NCBI GenBank assembly: GCA_902586905.1 | Contig: CACIJH010000004.1 | Span: 1 to 64,000 of the forward strand | DNA length: 64,000 nt | Direction: 5' to 3' | Source: an uncultured Bacteroidota bacterium | GTDB taxonomy: Bacteria; Bacteroidota; Bacteroidia; Flavobacteriales; Flavobacteriaceae | In this document: positions 1-10,325 of the stretch, in pieces | Position numbering within the stretch: the stretch's first letter is position 1 | How the letters are laid out: each line of letters opens with the position of its first letter | Program-made: the position numbers and the translations under genes | The notes under the pieces: generated by a model | The model's database searches: none | What the model was told of the DNA's origin: nothing | The model's input: the letters and a program-made list of their open reading frames with translations, nothing else

Positions 1-1044
1 ACACTTTGCACTGTCGAACTATCCAAAAAACTCATCCCTGATGTTGAGTCGTATAAGCTTGGGAGACTCGTTCGCAGTTTGGGGATTCCTTTGAGTGATC
101 GTCACAGGGCTGCTGGCGATGCAAGAGCAACACTCGATCTACTGAAAATTTTACTTCATAAAGATGGTGAAAAACTTATTTTAAAAAATCTAATTAAATC
201 TCATTCCAACACCAAAAAACCAAAGCATCTGCTCAAACTTCTCAAGACAGTCCCAGCGTCAATGGGTGTGTATTATCTCCATAACAGTAAAGGAGATGTC
301 ATCTATATAGGAAAGAGTAAAAACATTAAACGTCGAGTCAATCAACACTTTAGCAGTTCGGGGAAAAAGCAATTGCGTATCCAACTCGAGACAGATTCAA
401 TCAGTGTTGAAGAGACAGGAAGTGAGTTGATTGCGTTGCTGAAAGAATTGGATGAAATCAAATTGCACAAACCCAAACACAACAGGGTTTACAAAAGCAG
501 CTTTATAAAGTTTGGGCTGAGTTTGGCTGAAAATAAAAATGATTATCAAGTGTTGCGATTGGTACACGCCAGTTCAGAAGATGAGTATCTCACGACATTC
601 AAAAATTTGAATCGTGCACGAAGCATCTTGTTTCATTATGCCGAAAAATACAGCTTGTGTTTACAGCTATTGAGTCTGGATAAAAAAGAAAGAGGGTGTG
701 GATTGTATCAAAAGCAACAATGCCTTGGGGCTTGTGTTGGAGAAGAGCCAGCAGAAAGTTATAACAAGCGTGTGCAGCAGCTTATCAATGATGTTGAGTT
801 TCCTCATACAGACATGGTGATTGTAGATCGTGGTCGAAACCCTGAGGAGCAGAGCGTAATTTTGATTGAAAACAAAAAATTGGTTGGCTTTGGCTATATC
901 AACTTATCCCATCAAATTACGCATCCACAAGCACTCAAAAACATCATCTATCCAATGAAAGATACGCGAGAAGCGAGGCATATCATCAAAAGCCACTTGC
1001 GAAAACACAAAACAGTAAAAGTTATTCCATTGAATTCTGCCTAA
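1..1044 (+). CDS. Exonuclease (DnaQ-like) fused to GIY-YIG nuclease, 5' truncated by window edge
   Basis: The frame is open from base 1, so the start lies outside the window; 347 residues are visible. The first ~45 residues carry the end of a DEDDh 3'-5' exonuclease domain: the motif HRAAGDARAT is Exo III with its His and Asp. A GIY-YIG domain follows (MGVYYL, then VIYIGKS and KRRVNQHF), as in the UvrC N-terminus and E. coli Cho. The C-terminal ~200 residues resemble the region behind GIY-YIG in such fusions and include a Cys pair in QQCLGACVG. Family knowledge suggests a DNA repair or editing nuclease that incises next to lesions. An in-frame TTG at 79 is not the start, because the Exo III context begins upstream of it. 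The stop codon abuts the miaA start codon, so the two are probably cotranscribed. Confidence 0.85.
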   Translation, partial: TLCTVELSKKLIPDVESYKLGRLVRSLGIPLSDRHRAAGDARATLDLLKILLHKDGEKLILKNLIKSHSNTKKPKHLLKLLKTVPASMGVYYLHNSKGDVIYIGKSKNIKRRVNQHFSSSGKKQLRIQLETDSISVEETGSELIALLKELDEIKLHKPKHNRVYKSSFIKFGLSLAENKNDYQVLRLVHASSEDEYLTTFKNLNRARSILFHYAEKYSLCLQLLSLDKKERGCGLYQKQQCLGACVGEEPAESYNKRVQQLINDVEFPHTDMVIVDRGRNPEEQSVILIENKKLVGFGYINLSHQITHPQALKNIIYPMKDTREARHIIKSHLRKHKTVKVIPLNSA

Positions 1045-1956
1045 ATGAACAAAACACTTATCACACTTTCAGGACCCACTGCTAGTGGAAAAACATCAAT
1101 CGCAATACGAATTGCAAAAACGCTAGGTACAGAGATTTTTTCTTGTGATTCACGACAGTTTTATGAGGAGATGACCATTGGCACTGCTGTTCCAACTGCT
1201 GCTGAACAAAAAGAAATCCCTCATCATTTTATACAACATAAAAGTATACATACCCCCTACTCTGTAGGGCAGTTTGAGACTGATGCCATTGAGGCGCTGA
1301 GCGACTATTATAAGCAGAAAGATGTTGCTATTTTGGTGGGTGGTTCTGGTTTGTATATGCATGCTGTGGTGCATGGTATCGATCAATTCCCAGCAGTGTC
1401 AGAAGAAATTCGATCATCACTCGGCGAGCGATTACAAACGAATGGCTTAGAAGATTTGCAAAAAGAATTACAAACGCTTGATCCTGAGCATTTCGAAAAA
1501 ATGGATATCAAAAATCCAAGTCGTGTTTTGCGTGCTTTGGGTGTTTGTTTGGCTGCTGGGAAGCCCTATTCATCCTTTTTAAATCAGAAGAAACCACCAC
1601 GCCCCTTTGAGGTTTATCCACTAAGTGTTGATATCCCTAGGGCTATACTTTATGATCGTATCAATGATCGAGTCGATCAAATGATCAATGCAGGGCTGCT
1701 GTTGGAAGCAGAGCGCTTATATCCACATCGAGAGCTTAACGCCTTACAAACTGTTGGGTATAAGGAGATATTTGATTTTTTTGATGGAAACATTGATTTA
1801 GATCAAGCCATCTCTCAGATCAAACAAAACACAAGGAATTATGCAAAACGCCAAATGACGTGGATTCGCAGAAAGGAAACCGATGCGCAAAACATCAGTT
1901 ATGATTGCAGTGATGAGGAGTTGATGGCTGTATTGCCAAATGAAACTACTTTATAA
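1045..1956 (+). CDS. miaA: tRNA dimethylallyltransferase
   Basis: MiaA transfers a dimethylallyl group from DMAPP to N6 of A37 in tRNAs reading UNN codons. The 303-residue length is typical. Visible motifs are the P-loop GPTASGKTS at residues 9-17, DSRQFYEEM with the catalytic Asp of the family, [13 protein letters not shown] near residue 100, and [10 protein letters not shown] near residue 234 in the tRNA-binding part. The ATG follows the TAA of the upstream nuclease gene with no gap (TAAATG), so translation may be coupled. The gene ends tail to tail with purC, the two stop codons lying within a 6-base overlap. Confidence 0.96.
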   Translation: MNKTLITLSGPTASGKTSIAIRIAKTLGTEIFSCDSRQFYEEMTIGTAVPTAAEQKEIPHHFIQHKSIHTPYSVGQFETDAIEALSDYYKQKDVAILVGGSGLYMHAVVHGIDQFPAVSEEIRSSLGERLQTNGLEDLQKELQTLDPEHFEKMDIKNPSRVLRALGVCLAAGKPYSSFLNQKKPPRPFEVYPLSVDIPRAILYDRINDRVDQMINAGLLLEAERLYPHRELNALQTVGYKEIFDFFDGNIDLDQAISQIKQNTRNYAKRQMTWIRRKETDAQNISYDCSDEELMAVLPNETTL

Positions 1957-2898
1957 ATATGCTTTGAGATTGTGCCTCATACGCTCATCTATATTTTCAG
2001 TAGAGGCTTTTTCAAAAGGGACACCCATAATTTGTTCATAAAGCTCCATATATCGCTTCGACACACTGTCGATATAGTCATCATTCATCAAAGGGAGTTG
2101 CTGCCCACTCAGCCCTTGAAATCCATTGCGAATGAGCCATTGTCGAACAAACTCTTTGGAGAGTTGTTTTTGTGGCTCATTGCGCTTTTGACGATCTTCA
2201 TATCCATCAGCATAAAAATAACGAGAGGAATCAGGCGTGTGAATTTCATCGATCAAAACGATGTTTCCATCAGTGTCTTTTCCGAACTCGTACTTGGTGT
2301 CAACAAGCAAAAGACCTTGTTTTGCAGCCATTGTTGTACCTCTTGAAAATAACTTATTGGTGTAGTCCTTCAACTGATTGTAATCCTCTTCAGACACAAT
2401 ACCCTTTTCCAAAATTTGTTCCTCACTGATATCTTCATCGTGATCTCCTTGATCGGCTTTGGTTGCAGGGGTTATAATGGGTTCTGGAAAGGCATCGTTT
2501 TCTTTCATCCCTTCTGGCATGGCAACCCCACAAAGCAGTCGCTTTCCAGCTTTATATTCACGAGCAGCATGTCCAGCCAAGTATCCACGAATGACCATTT
2601 CAATTTTAAATGGTGTACATTTTTTCCCAACAGCAACATTGGGGTCAGGCGTTGAGAGAATCCAATTTGGAACCAGATCAGAAGTTGACTTCATCATAAA
2701 TGTAGCAATCTGATTTAAGATTTGACCTTTGAATGGAATCCCCCTTGGCATCACGACATCAAAAGCAGATAAACGATCTGTAGCAATCATAATGAGGGTA
2801 TCATCTGCCAAAGTGTAAACCTCACGCACTTTGCCTGTGTACTTGTTGGTTTGACCAGCAAACACAAAGTCAGTATGCATAAGTGTATTAGCAGCCAT
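1951..2898 (-). CDS. purC: Phosphoribosylaminoimidazole-succinocarboxamide (SAICAR) synthase
   Basis: PurC joins CAIR and aspartate using ATP in de novo purine synthesis in the cytosol. The 315 residues fit the longer version of the family, against about 240 in E. coli. Recognisable segments are GKVREVY near the N-terminus (nucleotide-binding loop), [11 protein letters not shown], the substrate-binding stretch [16 protein letters not shown], and [13 protein letters not shown] toward the C-terminus. The start ATG shares one base with the phoH stop (TGATG), so the pair is translationally coupled. Confidence 0.96.
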   Translation of the reverse strand: MAANTLMHTDFVFAGQTNKYTGKVREVYTLADDTLIMIATDRLSAFDVVMPRGIPFKGQILNQIATFMMKSTSDLVPNWILSTPDPNVAVGKKCTPFKIEMVIRGYLAGHAAREYKAGKRLLCGVAMPEGMKENDAFPEPIITPATKADQGDHDEDISEEQILEKGIVSEEDYNQLKDYTNKLFSRGTTMAAKQGLLLVDTKYEFGKDTDGNIVLIDEIHTPDSSRYFYADGYEDRQKRNEPQKQLSKEFVRQWLIRNGFQGLSGQQLPLMNDDYIDSVSKRYMELYEQIMGVPFEKASTENIDERMRHNLKAYL

Positions 2899-3860
2899 CA
2901 GTTGTTATGCTCTGTTTTTTTATAGGCTTCTATCACTTTTTTAACCAGTTTATGTCGTATCACATCTCGTCCGTCGAGACGAATAACATCAATGCCTTTG
3001 ACATCTGATAAAATAAGCAATGCCTCCTTTAGACCAGAGATCACACGTCGTGGCAAATCGATTTGCCCAGGGTCGCCTGTGATCACAAACTTGGTATTTT
3101 TACCCATTCGGGTCAAAAACATTTTCATTTGATTGTGGGTGGTGTTTTGGGCCTCGTCCAAAATAACGAAAGCATCATCAAGTGTTCGCCCACGCATAAA
3201 TGCCATTGGCGCAATTTGGATGGTCCCCTTTTCGATGTAACTCGACAGCTTCTCGGTAGGGATCATATCGCGCAGTGCATCGTACAAGGGCTGCATATAT
3301 GGGTCTAGTTTTTCTTTCAAATCCCCAGGCAAAAATCCTAGATTTTCACCTGCCTCAACAGCTGGGCGCGTTAAAACGATTCGTTTGACTTCTTTGTTTT
3401 TAAGAGCTTTGACTGCCATTGCAACACCTGTATAAGTCTTTCCTGTACCAGCAGGACCAACAGCAAATACCAAATCATTTGTCTGAATTGATTCGACCAA
3501 TCGCGTTTGGTTGACTGTTCGAGCTTTGATGACTTTCCCACCAACACCATGCAAGATTTTTTGTACATCTGTATCGTCTAGTCCAAAATTATCTTCAGTG
3601 GAGGAAGTGAGGATTTTTTCAACTGTATCTTGGTCTAGAGAGTTGTATTTTCCATAATGCATGATCAAACGATCCATTTGCTTTTCAAATTCTTCAAGAA
3701 TTTCTTCCTCGCCATAGGCAGTGATGGTTTCGCCACGTGCTACAATTTTTATCTTTGGAAAGTATCGCTTGAGTATTGCGATGTTTTTACTTTTACTCCC
3801 ACCATAAAAAATAGTTGGGTTTACTTCTGTGAGTTGTATAGAGATTTCATTCAATGGCAA
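2898..3860 (-). CDS. PhoH family ATPase
   Basis: This is a PhoH-like P-loop protein of 320 residues. Walker A is [11 protein letters not shown] at about residues 135-145, and Walker B is FVILDEAQN near residue 230, followed by the sensor-like stretch [14 protein letters not shown]. The N-terminal ~100 residues form the small RNA-binding-like domain common to the YbeZ/PhoH-L group. Family knowledge links these ATPases to RNA metabolism and ribosome maturation, but the exact role here is not shown. It is the first gene of a leftward pair with purC and starts 95 bases from a divergent gene. Confidence 0.93.
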   Translation of the reverse strand: MPLNEISIQLTEVNPTIFYGGSKSKNIAILKRYFPKIKIVARGETITAYGEEEILEEFEKQMDRLIMHYGKYNSLDQDTVEKILTSSTEDNFGLDDTDVQKILHGVGGKVIKARTVNQTRLVESIQTNDLVFAVGPAGTGKTYTGVAMAVKALKNKEVKRIVLTRPAVEAGENLGFLPGDLKEKLDPYMQPLYDALRDMIPTEKLSSYIEKGTIQIAPMAFMRGRTLDDAFVILDEAQNTTHNQMKMFLTRMGKNTKFVITGDPGQIDLPRRVISGLKEALLILSDVKGIDVIRLDGRDVIRHKLVKKVIEAYKKTEHNN

Positions 3861-3895
3861 AATGTTTTACAAAAAGGTCACCACTTTTTTTTTGG

Positions 3896-3915
3896 TAACT
3901 TTGAAATCAAAATTA
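3896..3915. promoter_or_regulatory. Divergent -7 boxes between phoH and the SAM hydroxide adenosyltransferase gene
   Basis: TAACTTTG (3896-3903) points right and TAATTTTG (complement of 3908-3915) points left. Both match the Bacteroidota -7 consensus TAnnTTTG. No convincing -33 TTTG was found at about 20 bases on either side, so the call rests on the -7 boxes and the divergent layout. Confidence 0.42.
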
Positions 3916-3955
3916 ACGAATTTTGTCTTCTGTGGCTTAATTTAAAGTTATCAAT

Positions 3956-4789
3956 TTGAATCCAGTACTCACTCTCACATCGGATTTTGGACAAAAGGAC
4001 CCTTTTCTAGCAGTCTTAAAAGCAAAACTGCACAGCATGCTTGATCGCCCTAGCATTGTAGATATATCGCATGAGATCGAACCATTTCATGTTGCGCAAG
4101 CTGCTTTTGTTGTGCAACATAGCTATACCCACTTCCCTGAAGGTTCAGTTCATGTTCTTTGTATTGATGACACCATAAGCCCTGAAAATAAACCCATCAT
4201 TGCCAAACTAAACAAGCATTATTTTGTTTGTGCTGACAATGGTATTTTGTCTCTGATATCACCAAAAATAAAACCAGATGAAGTCTATGAAATTGATGTC
4301 AAACAAGTGCCAAACGACAGCTTTGATTCCCTCGGTGTTTTTGTTTATGCAGCTGCGCACCTGATGCGAGGTGGTGCACCCAATGTCATTGGTGATAAAA
4401 GAAATGATATTGAAATCTCTTTACCATTTACCCCAAGTGTTGGCAATGATAAAAATTCGATTATTGGAAAGGTCATCTATATCGATAATTATGAGAATGT
4501 AATCACCAATATCACTAAAGAATTATTTGTGGAAATAGGTCAGCAGCGACCATTTACAATACAAGTGCGCAACAATGAAATCAAGCAAATTGTTCGTTCC
4601 TACGCAGAAATCATTCGTTTTGATATCGATAAAAACAAACGCGTGGAAGGAGGAAAAGAACTCGCATTGTTTAACTCCTTAGGGTTGCTGGAACTTGCGA
4701 TTTATAAGAGCAACCCCAAACATACAGGTGGTGCCGCTAGCCTATTTGGATTGCAATACCTTGATGTTGTATCCATACATTTTGAATAG
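3956..4789 (+). CDS. SAM hydroxide adenosyltransferase (DUF62 family, S-adenosylmethionine hydrolase)
   Basis: These 277 residues match the DUF62 family, whose members use hydroxide to split S-adenosylmethionine into adenosine and methionine. Family landmarks are LTSDFGQKDPFLAVLK at the N-terminus (conserved SDFG Asp), DISHEIEPF, and GSVHVLCIDDT, then a C-terminal barrel-like domain with VIYIDNYENVITN from about residue 170. A TTG start at 3956 is chosen because it gives the usual short N-terminus before LTSDFG; the next in-frame ATG would remove the active site. The gene stands alone between phoH (divergent) and dnaN. Confidence 0.88.
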   Translation: MNPVLTLTSDFGQKDPFLAVLKAKLHSMLDRPSIVDISHEIEPFHVAQAAFVVQHSYTHFPEGSVHVLCIDDTISPENKPIIAKLNKHYFVCADNGILSLISPKIKPDEVYEIDVKQVPNDSFDSLGVFVYAAAHLMRGGAPNVIGDKRNDIEISLPFTPSVGNDKNSIIGKVIYIDNYENVITNITKELFVEIGQQRPFTIQVRNNEIKQIVRSYAEIIRFDIDKNKRVEGGKELALFNSLGLLELAIYKSNPKHTGGAASLFGLQYLDVVSIHFE

Positions 4790-4827
4790 TGTTGATAAGT
4801 TCGTTTCCATATTCAAAAATGAAAAGG

Positions 4828-4835
4828 TATTTTTG
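4828..4835 (+). promoter_or_regulatory. Candidate -7 box for dnaN
   Basis: TATTTTTG matches TAnnTTTG and lies 20 bases before the dnaN ATG. The -33 region contains only a GTTT run, so support is partial. Confidence 0.4.
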
Positions 4836-4855
4836 TTAAACACAGACATTCACAT

Positions 4856-5974
4856 ATGAAATTTATAGTCTCCAGTTCTGCCCTTTTAAAACCCATTCAA
4901 ACCTTGTTTGGGGTTCTCAATACCACCAACACATTGCCTATACTTGATCATTTCTTATTTGATGTAGGCGATAACAAACTTCGTGTCACTGCAACTGATT
5001 TGGAAACAACTATGTCTGCTGTCATCGAAGTTGAATCTGATGCCAGTGGTAGCATTGCAGTACCAGCTCGCTTGTTGCTTGAAACCATCAAAACTTTTCC
5101 AGAGCAGCCATTGACATTTACCATGACCGATCAGAATACAGTTGAAATCAGCTCGAGTTCAGGGAAATATGCATTGGCATATGCAACTGCTGAAGAGTTT
5201 CCAAAAGCTGCCAGTGTAAGTGATGCAAGCCAAATAAGTATTCCTGGAAATGTACTTGGTACAGCGATCAACAACACTTTATTTGCCTCTGGTAATGACG
5301 ATCTTCGACCTGTGATGAGCGGTGTGTTTTTTCAGTTTTCATCAACTGGTTTAACTTTTGTCGCTACAGATGCCCACAAACTTGTTCGTTATATTCGAAC
5401 AGACATCACTAGCAACGAATCGGCAGAGTTTATCATGCCCAAAAAACCCTTGACTTTATTAAAGTCCATTTTGACTGGAAATGAAGTTGAAGTAAAACTA
5501 GAATACAACAATAGTAATGCCCACTTTACCTTTGATGATATCGAATTGACTTGTCGCTTGATCGATGGAAAATACCCTAATTACGAAGCTGTAATCCCCA
5601 AAGACAACCCCAATGTACTGACCATTGATCGCAATTTGTTTTTAACAACCATGAAGCGTGTGAGTATATTTTCAAACAAAACAACGCATCAAGTTCGACT
5701 AAAATTGGCAGGTGCTGAACTCAATATCTCTGCAGAGGATATCGACTATAGCAATCGTGCTGATGAGCGTATTAGTTGTTCGTTTCAAGGAAGTGATATG
5801 GAAATCGGCTTTAACGCTCGTTTTTTAATCGAAATGCTAAACAACATGACTTGTAAAGAGGTGCAGTTTGAGATGTCATTGCCCAACCGTGCAGGTTTGC
5901 TCACCCCTATTGATGGAACTGATGAGAATGAGCATATTACGATGTTGGTGATGCCAGTTATGCTCAACAATTAA
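4856..5974 (+). CDS. dnaN: DNA polymerase III subunit beta (sliding clamp)
   Basis: The 372 residues match the length of beta clamps, which form a ring of two subunits, each with three similar domains. Visible family segments are the N-terminal MKFIVSSSALLKPIQ, LPILDHFLFDV, FATGNDDLRPVMSG-like ASGNDDLRPVMSGV, FVATDAHKLVRY near residue 180, LIDGKYPNYEAVIP near residue 240, and a C-terminal HITMLVMPVMLNN that replaces the usual LMPMRL-type end. dnaA is not adjacent here, so no replication origin is inferred. The end faces gapN, three bases away. Confidence 0.97.
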   Translation: MKFIVSSSALLKPIQTLFGVLNTTNTLPILDHFLFDVGDNKLRVTATDLETTMSAVIEVESDASGSIAVPARLLLETIKTFPEQPLTFTMTDQNTVEISSSSGKYALAYATAEEFPKAASVSDASQISIPGNVLGTAINNTLFASGNDDLRPVMSGVFFQFSSTGLTFVATDAHKLVRYIRTDITSNESAEFIMPKKPLTLLKSILTGNEVEVKLEYNNSNAHFTFDDIELTCRLIDGKYPNYEAVIPKDNPNVLTIDRNLFLTTMKRVSIFSNKTTHQVRLKLAGAELNISAEDIDYSNRADERISCSFQGSDMEIGFNARFLIEMLNNMTCKEVQFEMSLPNRAGLLTPIDGTDENEHITMLVMPVMLNN

Positions 5975-5977
5975 GTC

Positions 5978-7576
5978 CTACAATATATAATCTGTACTGA
6001 TAAACTTAGATTTTTTGGATGCCATCAATCGCTCTAAAATCACATTGTTGGTGTCATTCACTTTCGATGCGAGGAAAGTACGAATCGAAAAGGAACGCAG
6101 CGCATCGTGAACACTCAATGTACTCACTGCCGAGTCCTTTCGCCCAGTGAAAGGATAAACATCAGGACCTCGCTGGCAAGAGCTATTCAAATTCACACGA
6201 CATACAAGGTTGGCAAGGGTGTCGATTAGTGGTGCCAACTGATTGACGTCTTTACCAAAAAGACTTACTTGCTGGCCATATGAGGAAGAAGACATATCAT
6301 CCAATGGCTGCTGAATATCAGTAAACGACAATACTGGTATGACAGGACCAAATTGCTCTTCTTCATATACCTTCATGTCTTGTGTAACAGGGTGTAATAC
6401 TGCTGGAAAGCAATAGTTGGCAGTCATTTCACCACCTCTGTCATTGATGATCGATGCACCTTTTTGAACTGCATCATCAATCAAATCTTTGATGTATGCA
6501 GGCTTGCTGGGTTCGGGTAAGGGAGTCAATAAAGAATTTTCCCATGGCAATCCAACTTGCAATGCATCTACTGCTTTGGAGAATTTCTCTAAAAATTGTT
6601 CACGTATATCTTCATGGACATACAACACCTTAAGAGCAGTACATCGCTGTCCATTAAACGATAATGTACCACTAATACATTCATTTACTGTTTGATCCAA
6701 ATCGGCATCAGGCAATATAATTCCTGGGTTTTTGGCCTCAAGACCCAACACCAATCGAAGTCTGTTTTTCTTGGGGTGTAAGTCTTGCAGTGAAATTGCA
6801 GAACTACTATGCCCGATAAGTGCCAACACATCAACCAATCCTGATTCCATGATGGGCGATGCAATGGTTCGACCTCTACCGAATACAATGTTCACAACAC
6901 CTGGTGGAAAACTCTTGTGAAATGCTTCAAGTAAAGGAGCAATGAGCAATACACCATGCTTTGCAGGCTTAAAAATAGCAGTGTTCCCCATCATAATTGC
7001 TGGGATCAACAGGCAAAATGTCTCATTCAGTGGATAGTTGTAGGGACCCAAACAAAGTACAATCCCTATAGGTCCTCTGCGAATATGTGCATGAACCCCA
7101 CCTTCTTGATGGAATTTAGCGCTTGCGCGATCGATGTCCTTATATGCAGCGATGGTATCATTGATATAATCGACTGTTCTGTCAAATTCTTTTTGAGAAT
7201 CATTGAGGTTTTTTCCAATTTCCCACATGATCAACTTGACGACTTCATCTCTTTTGAGTTTCATCAAGTCAACAAACTTTTGCATGCATGCAACACGCTC
7301 AGAGACTTTCATGGTTGGCCACTGACCTTGTCCTTTGTGATACGCTTTATCAGCAGCATCCAAGGCATCTAAAGCACTTTTTTCATCCATGTCGGGAACA
7401 GTACCCAACAGCGTTGGTCCATACTCACCCTTTTCATTTTCTGTTTGTATGGAAGAATACACCTCTGCTGATTTTCCATCCCAGGTTCCTATTTGACCAT
7501 CGATCAAATAGTTGGTGTGTGCTATAGTTTGATCTATAGCGTATTCTTTAGGTATTGAGGAATACGTAGATTTCAT
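5978..7576 (-). CDS. gapN: NADP-dependent non-phosphorylating glyceraldehyde-3-phosphate dehydrogenase family (GapN-like ALDH)
   Basis: This is a 532-residue aldehyde dehydrogenase of the GapN type found in Flavobacteriia. The family oxidises glyceraldehyde 3-phosphate directly to 3-phosphoglycerate with NADP+. The oxyanion-hole Asn is N180 in [10 protein letters not shown] and the nucleophile is C312 in [10 protein letters not shown]. The usual LELGGK motif reads LGLEAKNP: the canonical Glu site is Gly278 and the only nearby Glu is E280. Substrate assignment rests on overall family resemblance. The gene starts 15 bases behind ilvA and could be read through from the ilv operon. It converges with dnaN. 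Confidence 0.83.
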   Translation of the reverse strand: MKSTYSSIPKEYAIDQTIAHTNYLIDGQIGTWDGKSAEVYSSIQTENEKGEYGPTLLGTVPDMDEKSALDALDAADKAYHKGQGQWPTMKVSERVACMQKFVDLMKLKRDEVVKLIMWEIGKNLNDSQKEFDRTVDYINDTIAAYKDIDRASAKFHQEGGVHAHIRRGPIGIVLCLGPYNYPLNETFCLLIPAIMMGNTAIFKPAKHGVLLIAPLLEAFHKSFPPGVVNIVFGRGRTIASPIMESGLVDVLALIGHSSSAISLQDLHPKKNRLRLVLGLEAKNPGIILPDADLDQTVNECISGTLSFNGQRCTALKVLYVHEDIREQFLEKFSKAVDALQVGLPWENSLLTPLPEPSKPAYIKDLIDDAVQKGASIINDRGGEMTANYCFPAVLHPVTQDMKVYEEEQFGPVIPVLSFTDIQQPLDDMSSSSYGQQVSLFGKDVNQLAPLIDTLANLVCRVNLNSSCQRGPDVYPFTGRKDSAVSTLSVHDALRSFSIRTFLASKVNDTNNVILERLMASKKSKFISTDYIL

Positions 7577-7591
7577 GTAAATTTTTTACAA

Positions 7592-8842
7592 TTATATTAA
7601 AAATTGAAACAAGTCTGGTTTATTGTTGATGTAATCTCCATAAAAACCTTTTGATTTCATTCGTTTTACCAAAGGATCAAAATCATCTGGGTTTTTTAAT
7701 TCGATCCCAACGACAGCTGGACCATTCGATCGGTTGTTCTTTTTGGAATACTCAAAAAAGGTGATGTCGTCTTTTGGACCAAGTACATCGGCAACAAACT
7801 CTTTGAGTGCACCAGCACGTTGTGGAAAACGAACAATGAAGTAGTGAAGCAATTTTGCTTCCAACAGTGCACGTTCTTTGATTTCTGCCATTCGAGTGAT
7901 GTCATTATTACCACCACAGATCAAACAGACCACATTCTTACCCTTAATTTCTTCACCAATCATTTTTAAAGAAGCTGTTGACATTGCTCCAGCAGGTTCT
8001 ACAACAATCGCTTCACTGTTGTATAATTTGAGTATCGATTGGCAAATTTTACCTTCTGAAACAAGGACTAGCTTATCCAAATACTTGTCACACAGATCAT
8101 AAGCAACATCTCCAACTTTCCGCACTGCAGCACCATCGACAAAGGGATCGATGCTATTGAGTTCAGTATTTTTTCCATTTTCTAAGGATTGCTGCATAGC
8201 TGGCGCTCCTTCAGGTTCTATTCCAATCACTTTTGTATTGGGTGAAAGGGTTTTAAACACGTGTAAAACCCCAGAAATAAGACCACCTCCCCCTATGGGC
8301 ACAAGTATATAATCAATAGGATCTTGTGCTTGCTCTATTAGCTCTAGTGCGAGAGTTGCTTGACCTATGACTACATCTTTATCTTCAAAAGGATGAATAA
8401 AAATACTGTTTGATTGATCCTTAAATAACTGTGCAGCAGCGTAGGCATCATCAAATGTATCGCCAACAAGTCTTGTTTCTATGTTCTCACCACCAAACAT
8501 ACGAACTTGATTGAGCTTCTGTTTTGGTGTGGGAACAGGCATAAAAATCGTTCCTTTGATCCCGAGTTTATTACACGCAAGTGCAACGCCTTGAGCATGA
8601 TTGCCAGCACTCGCACACACGATCCCCAATTTTCTTTCTGCATCAGAAAGTTTATAGATTTTGTGATAAGCACCTCGAAGTTTAAACGATCGTATGGGCT
8701 GAAGATCTTCTCTTTTGAAATACACATTCGCATCATACTGCTCACTCAACCTTTCATTGCGTTGTAGAGGAGTAATCAAAGCGATATCACGAACGATATC
8801 TTTTGCTTTTTGAATGTTTTTTATGTCAAATAGCTCAGCCAA
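7592..8842 (-). CDS. ilvA: Threonine ammonia-lyase (threonine dehydratase), biosynthetic
   Basis: IlvA converts threonine to 2-oxobutanoate, the entry to isoleucine synthesis. Of 416 residues, the first ~320 are a fold-type II PLP domain: the PLP Lys is K54 in RSFKLRGAY, the substrate loop is SAGNHAQGVA, and the phosphate-binding loop is GGGGLISG. The last ~85 residues are an ACT-like regulatory domain (HYFIVRFPQRAGALKEF), shorter than the double domain of E. coli IlvA, which suggests one regulatory unit for isoleucine or valine. The gene begins three bases behind ilvC and is the last dedicated gene of the operon. Confidence 0.95.
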   Translation of the reverse strand: MAELFDIKNIQKAKDIVRDIALITPLQRNERLSEQYDANVYFKREDLQPIRSFKLRGAYHKIYKLSDAERKLGIVCASAGNHAQGVALACNKLGIKGTIFMPVPTPKQKLNQVRMFGGENIETRLVGDTFDDAYAAAQLFKDQSNSIFIHPFEDKDVVIGQATLALELIEQAQDPIDYILVPIGGGGLISGVLHVFKTLSPNTKVIGIEPEGAPAMQQSLENGKNTELNSIDPFVDGAAVRKVGDVAYDLCDKYLDKLVLVSEGKICQSILKLYNSEAIVVEPAGAMSTASLKMIGEEIKGKNVVCLICGGNNDITRMAEIKERALLEAKLLHYFIVRFPQRAGALKEFVADVLGPKDDITFFEYSKKNNRSNGPAVVGIELKNPDDFDPLVKRMKSKGFYGDYINNKPDLFQFLI

Positions 8843-8845
8843 TAT

Positions 8846-10318
8846 TTATACCAGTTTCTTCATTGCAGTCATCGAACCACGAAGTTCTTTCCCAATCACT
8901 TCAACAGGGTGATTTCGAATGATTTCATTGATTTCAATCAATTTTTGATTGTCAACACCTGTTTCGTGATATTGATAAGAAGCTCCAATGACATCAGTAT
9001 TGATTTTCTTCATAAAATCGGTGAGCATTGGTTTACAAGCATGATCGAACAAATAACAACCATACTCAGCTGTATCGGATATCACACGATTCATTTCAAA
9101 TAATTTTTTACGCGCAATTGTGTTGGCAATCAAAGGCGTTTCGTGAAGAGACTCATAGTATGCTGATGCATCTTTGATCCCTGAAGCAACCATCGTGTCA
9201 AATGCCAATTCGACTCCTGCACGAACAAAAGCAACCATCAATACGCCATGGTCAAAGTACTCTTGCTCACTGATTTTTTTGTCGGTGATGGCGGTTTTCT
9301 CAAAGGCCGTTTCGCCAGTTGCTGCACGCCAAGTCAATAGATTTTTATCATCGTTTGCCCAATCTTCCATCATGGTTTTAGAAAAGTGCCCCGACATAAT
9401 ATCATCCATATGCTTTTGAAACAATGGAGTCATAATTTCTTTCAATTCTTCCGAAAGCTCAAAGGCTTTGATCTTAGCTGGGTTACTCAAACGATCCATC
9501 ATATTGGTAACACCACCATGCTTTAATGCCTCAGTGATTGTCTCCCAACCAAACTGAATGAGTTTTGAAGCATAGCTTGGATCAATTCCTTGCTCAACCA
9601 TTTTGTCAAAGCACAATATCGAACCTGTTTGAAGCACACCACACAAGATGGTTTGCTCGCCCATCAAGTCAGATTTCACCTCTGCCACAAACGAGGATTC
9701 CAATACCCCAGCACGATGACCACCTGTTCCGACACAATAGGCTTTGGCTTGTTCTAGACCATATCCATTTGGATCATTATCCACATGAACAGCAATAAGT
9801 GTTGGCACGCCAAAACCACGTTTATATTCCTCTCTAACCTCTGAACCAGGACTTTTTGGTGCAACCATAATCACTGTGAGATCCTCACGAATTTTTACAC
9901 CCTCTTCGACGATATTAAAGCCATGGGAGTAAGACAAAGTCGCTCCCTTTTTCATCAATGGCATCACTGCTTTGACAACAGAGGTGTGGTTTTTGTCAGG
10001 AGTGAGATTGATAACCAAATCGGCAGATGGAATCATATCCTCATAAGTACCAACAGGAAAATCATTTGAAACAGCATTGTTGTATGAGGTACGCTTTTGC
10101 TCAATCGCTCCTGCACGAAGCGCATAGGATATTTGAAGTCCGGCATCACGCATGTTCAGTCCTTGATTCAAACCTTGTGCGCCACAACCAACAATAACGA
10201 TGTTTTTGCCTTCCAAGGCAGCAATGCCATTGGAAAATTCAGATGAATCCATGAATCGACAACGTCCCAGTTGATCGAGTTTTTCGTGTAAAGAAAGGGT
10301 ATCAAAGTAATTAGACAT
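8846..10318 (-). CDS. ilvC: Ketol-acid reductoisomerase, class II (long form)
   Basis: IlvC isomerises and reduces acetolactate and acetohydroxybutyrate with NADPH and Mg2+. At 490 residues it is the long class II form, like E. coli (491), with a duplicated C-terminal domain, rather than the ~330-residue class I. The Rossmann motif is [12 protein letters not shown] near residue 40, followed by SYALRAG. Metal-site segments include [12 protein letters not shown], and the second domain starts near residue 350. It is the fourth gene of the operon, seven bases behind ilvN. Confidence 0.97.
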   Translation of the reverse strand: MSNYFDTLSLHEKLDQLGRCRFMDSSEFSNGIAALEGKNIVIVGCGAQGLNQGLNMRDAGLQISYALRAGAIEQKRTSYNNAVSNDFPVGTYEDMIPSADLVINLTPDKNHTSVVKAVMPLMKKGATLSYSHGFNIVEEGVKIREDLTVIMVAPKSPGSEVREEYKRGFGVPTLIAVHVDNDPNGYGLEQAKAYCVGTGGHRAGVLESSFVAEVKSDLMGEQTILCGVLQTGSILCFDKMVEQGIDPSYASKLIQFGWETITEALKHGGVTNMMDRLSNPAKIKAFELSEELKEIMTPLFQKHMDDIMSGHFSKTMMEDWANDDKNLLTWRAATGETAFEKTAITDKKISEQEYFDHGVLMVAFVRAGVELAFDTMVASGIKDASAYYESLHETPLIANTIARKKLFEMNRVISDTAEYGCYLFDHACKPMLTDFMKKINTDVIGASYQYHETGVDNQKLIEINEIIRNHPVEVIGKELRGSMTAMKKLV

Positions 10319-10325
10319 GATAAAT

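Noticed and set aside
4856..5974. Replication origin near dnaN
   Set aside because: No dnaA, recF, gyrB or DnaA-box cluster is near; dnaN is often isolated from oriC in this group.
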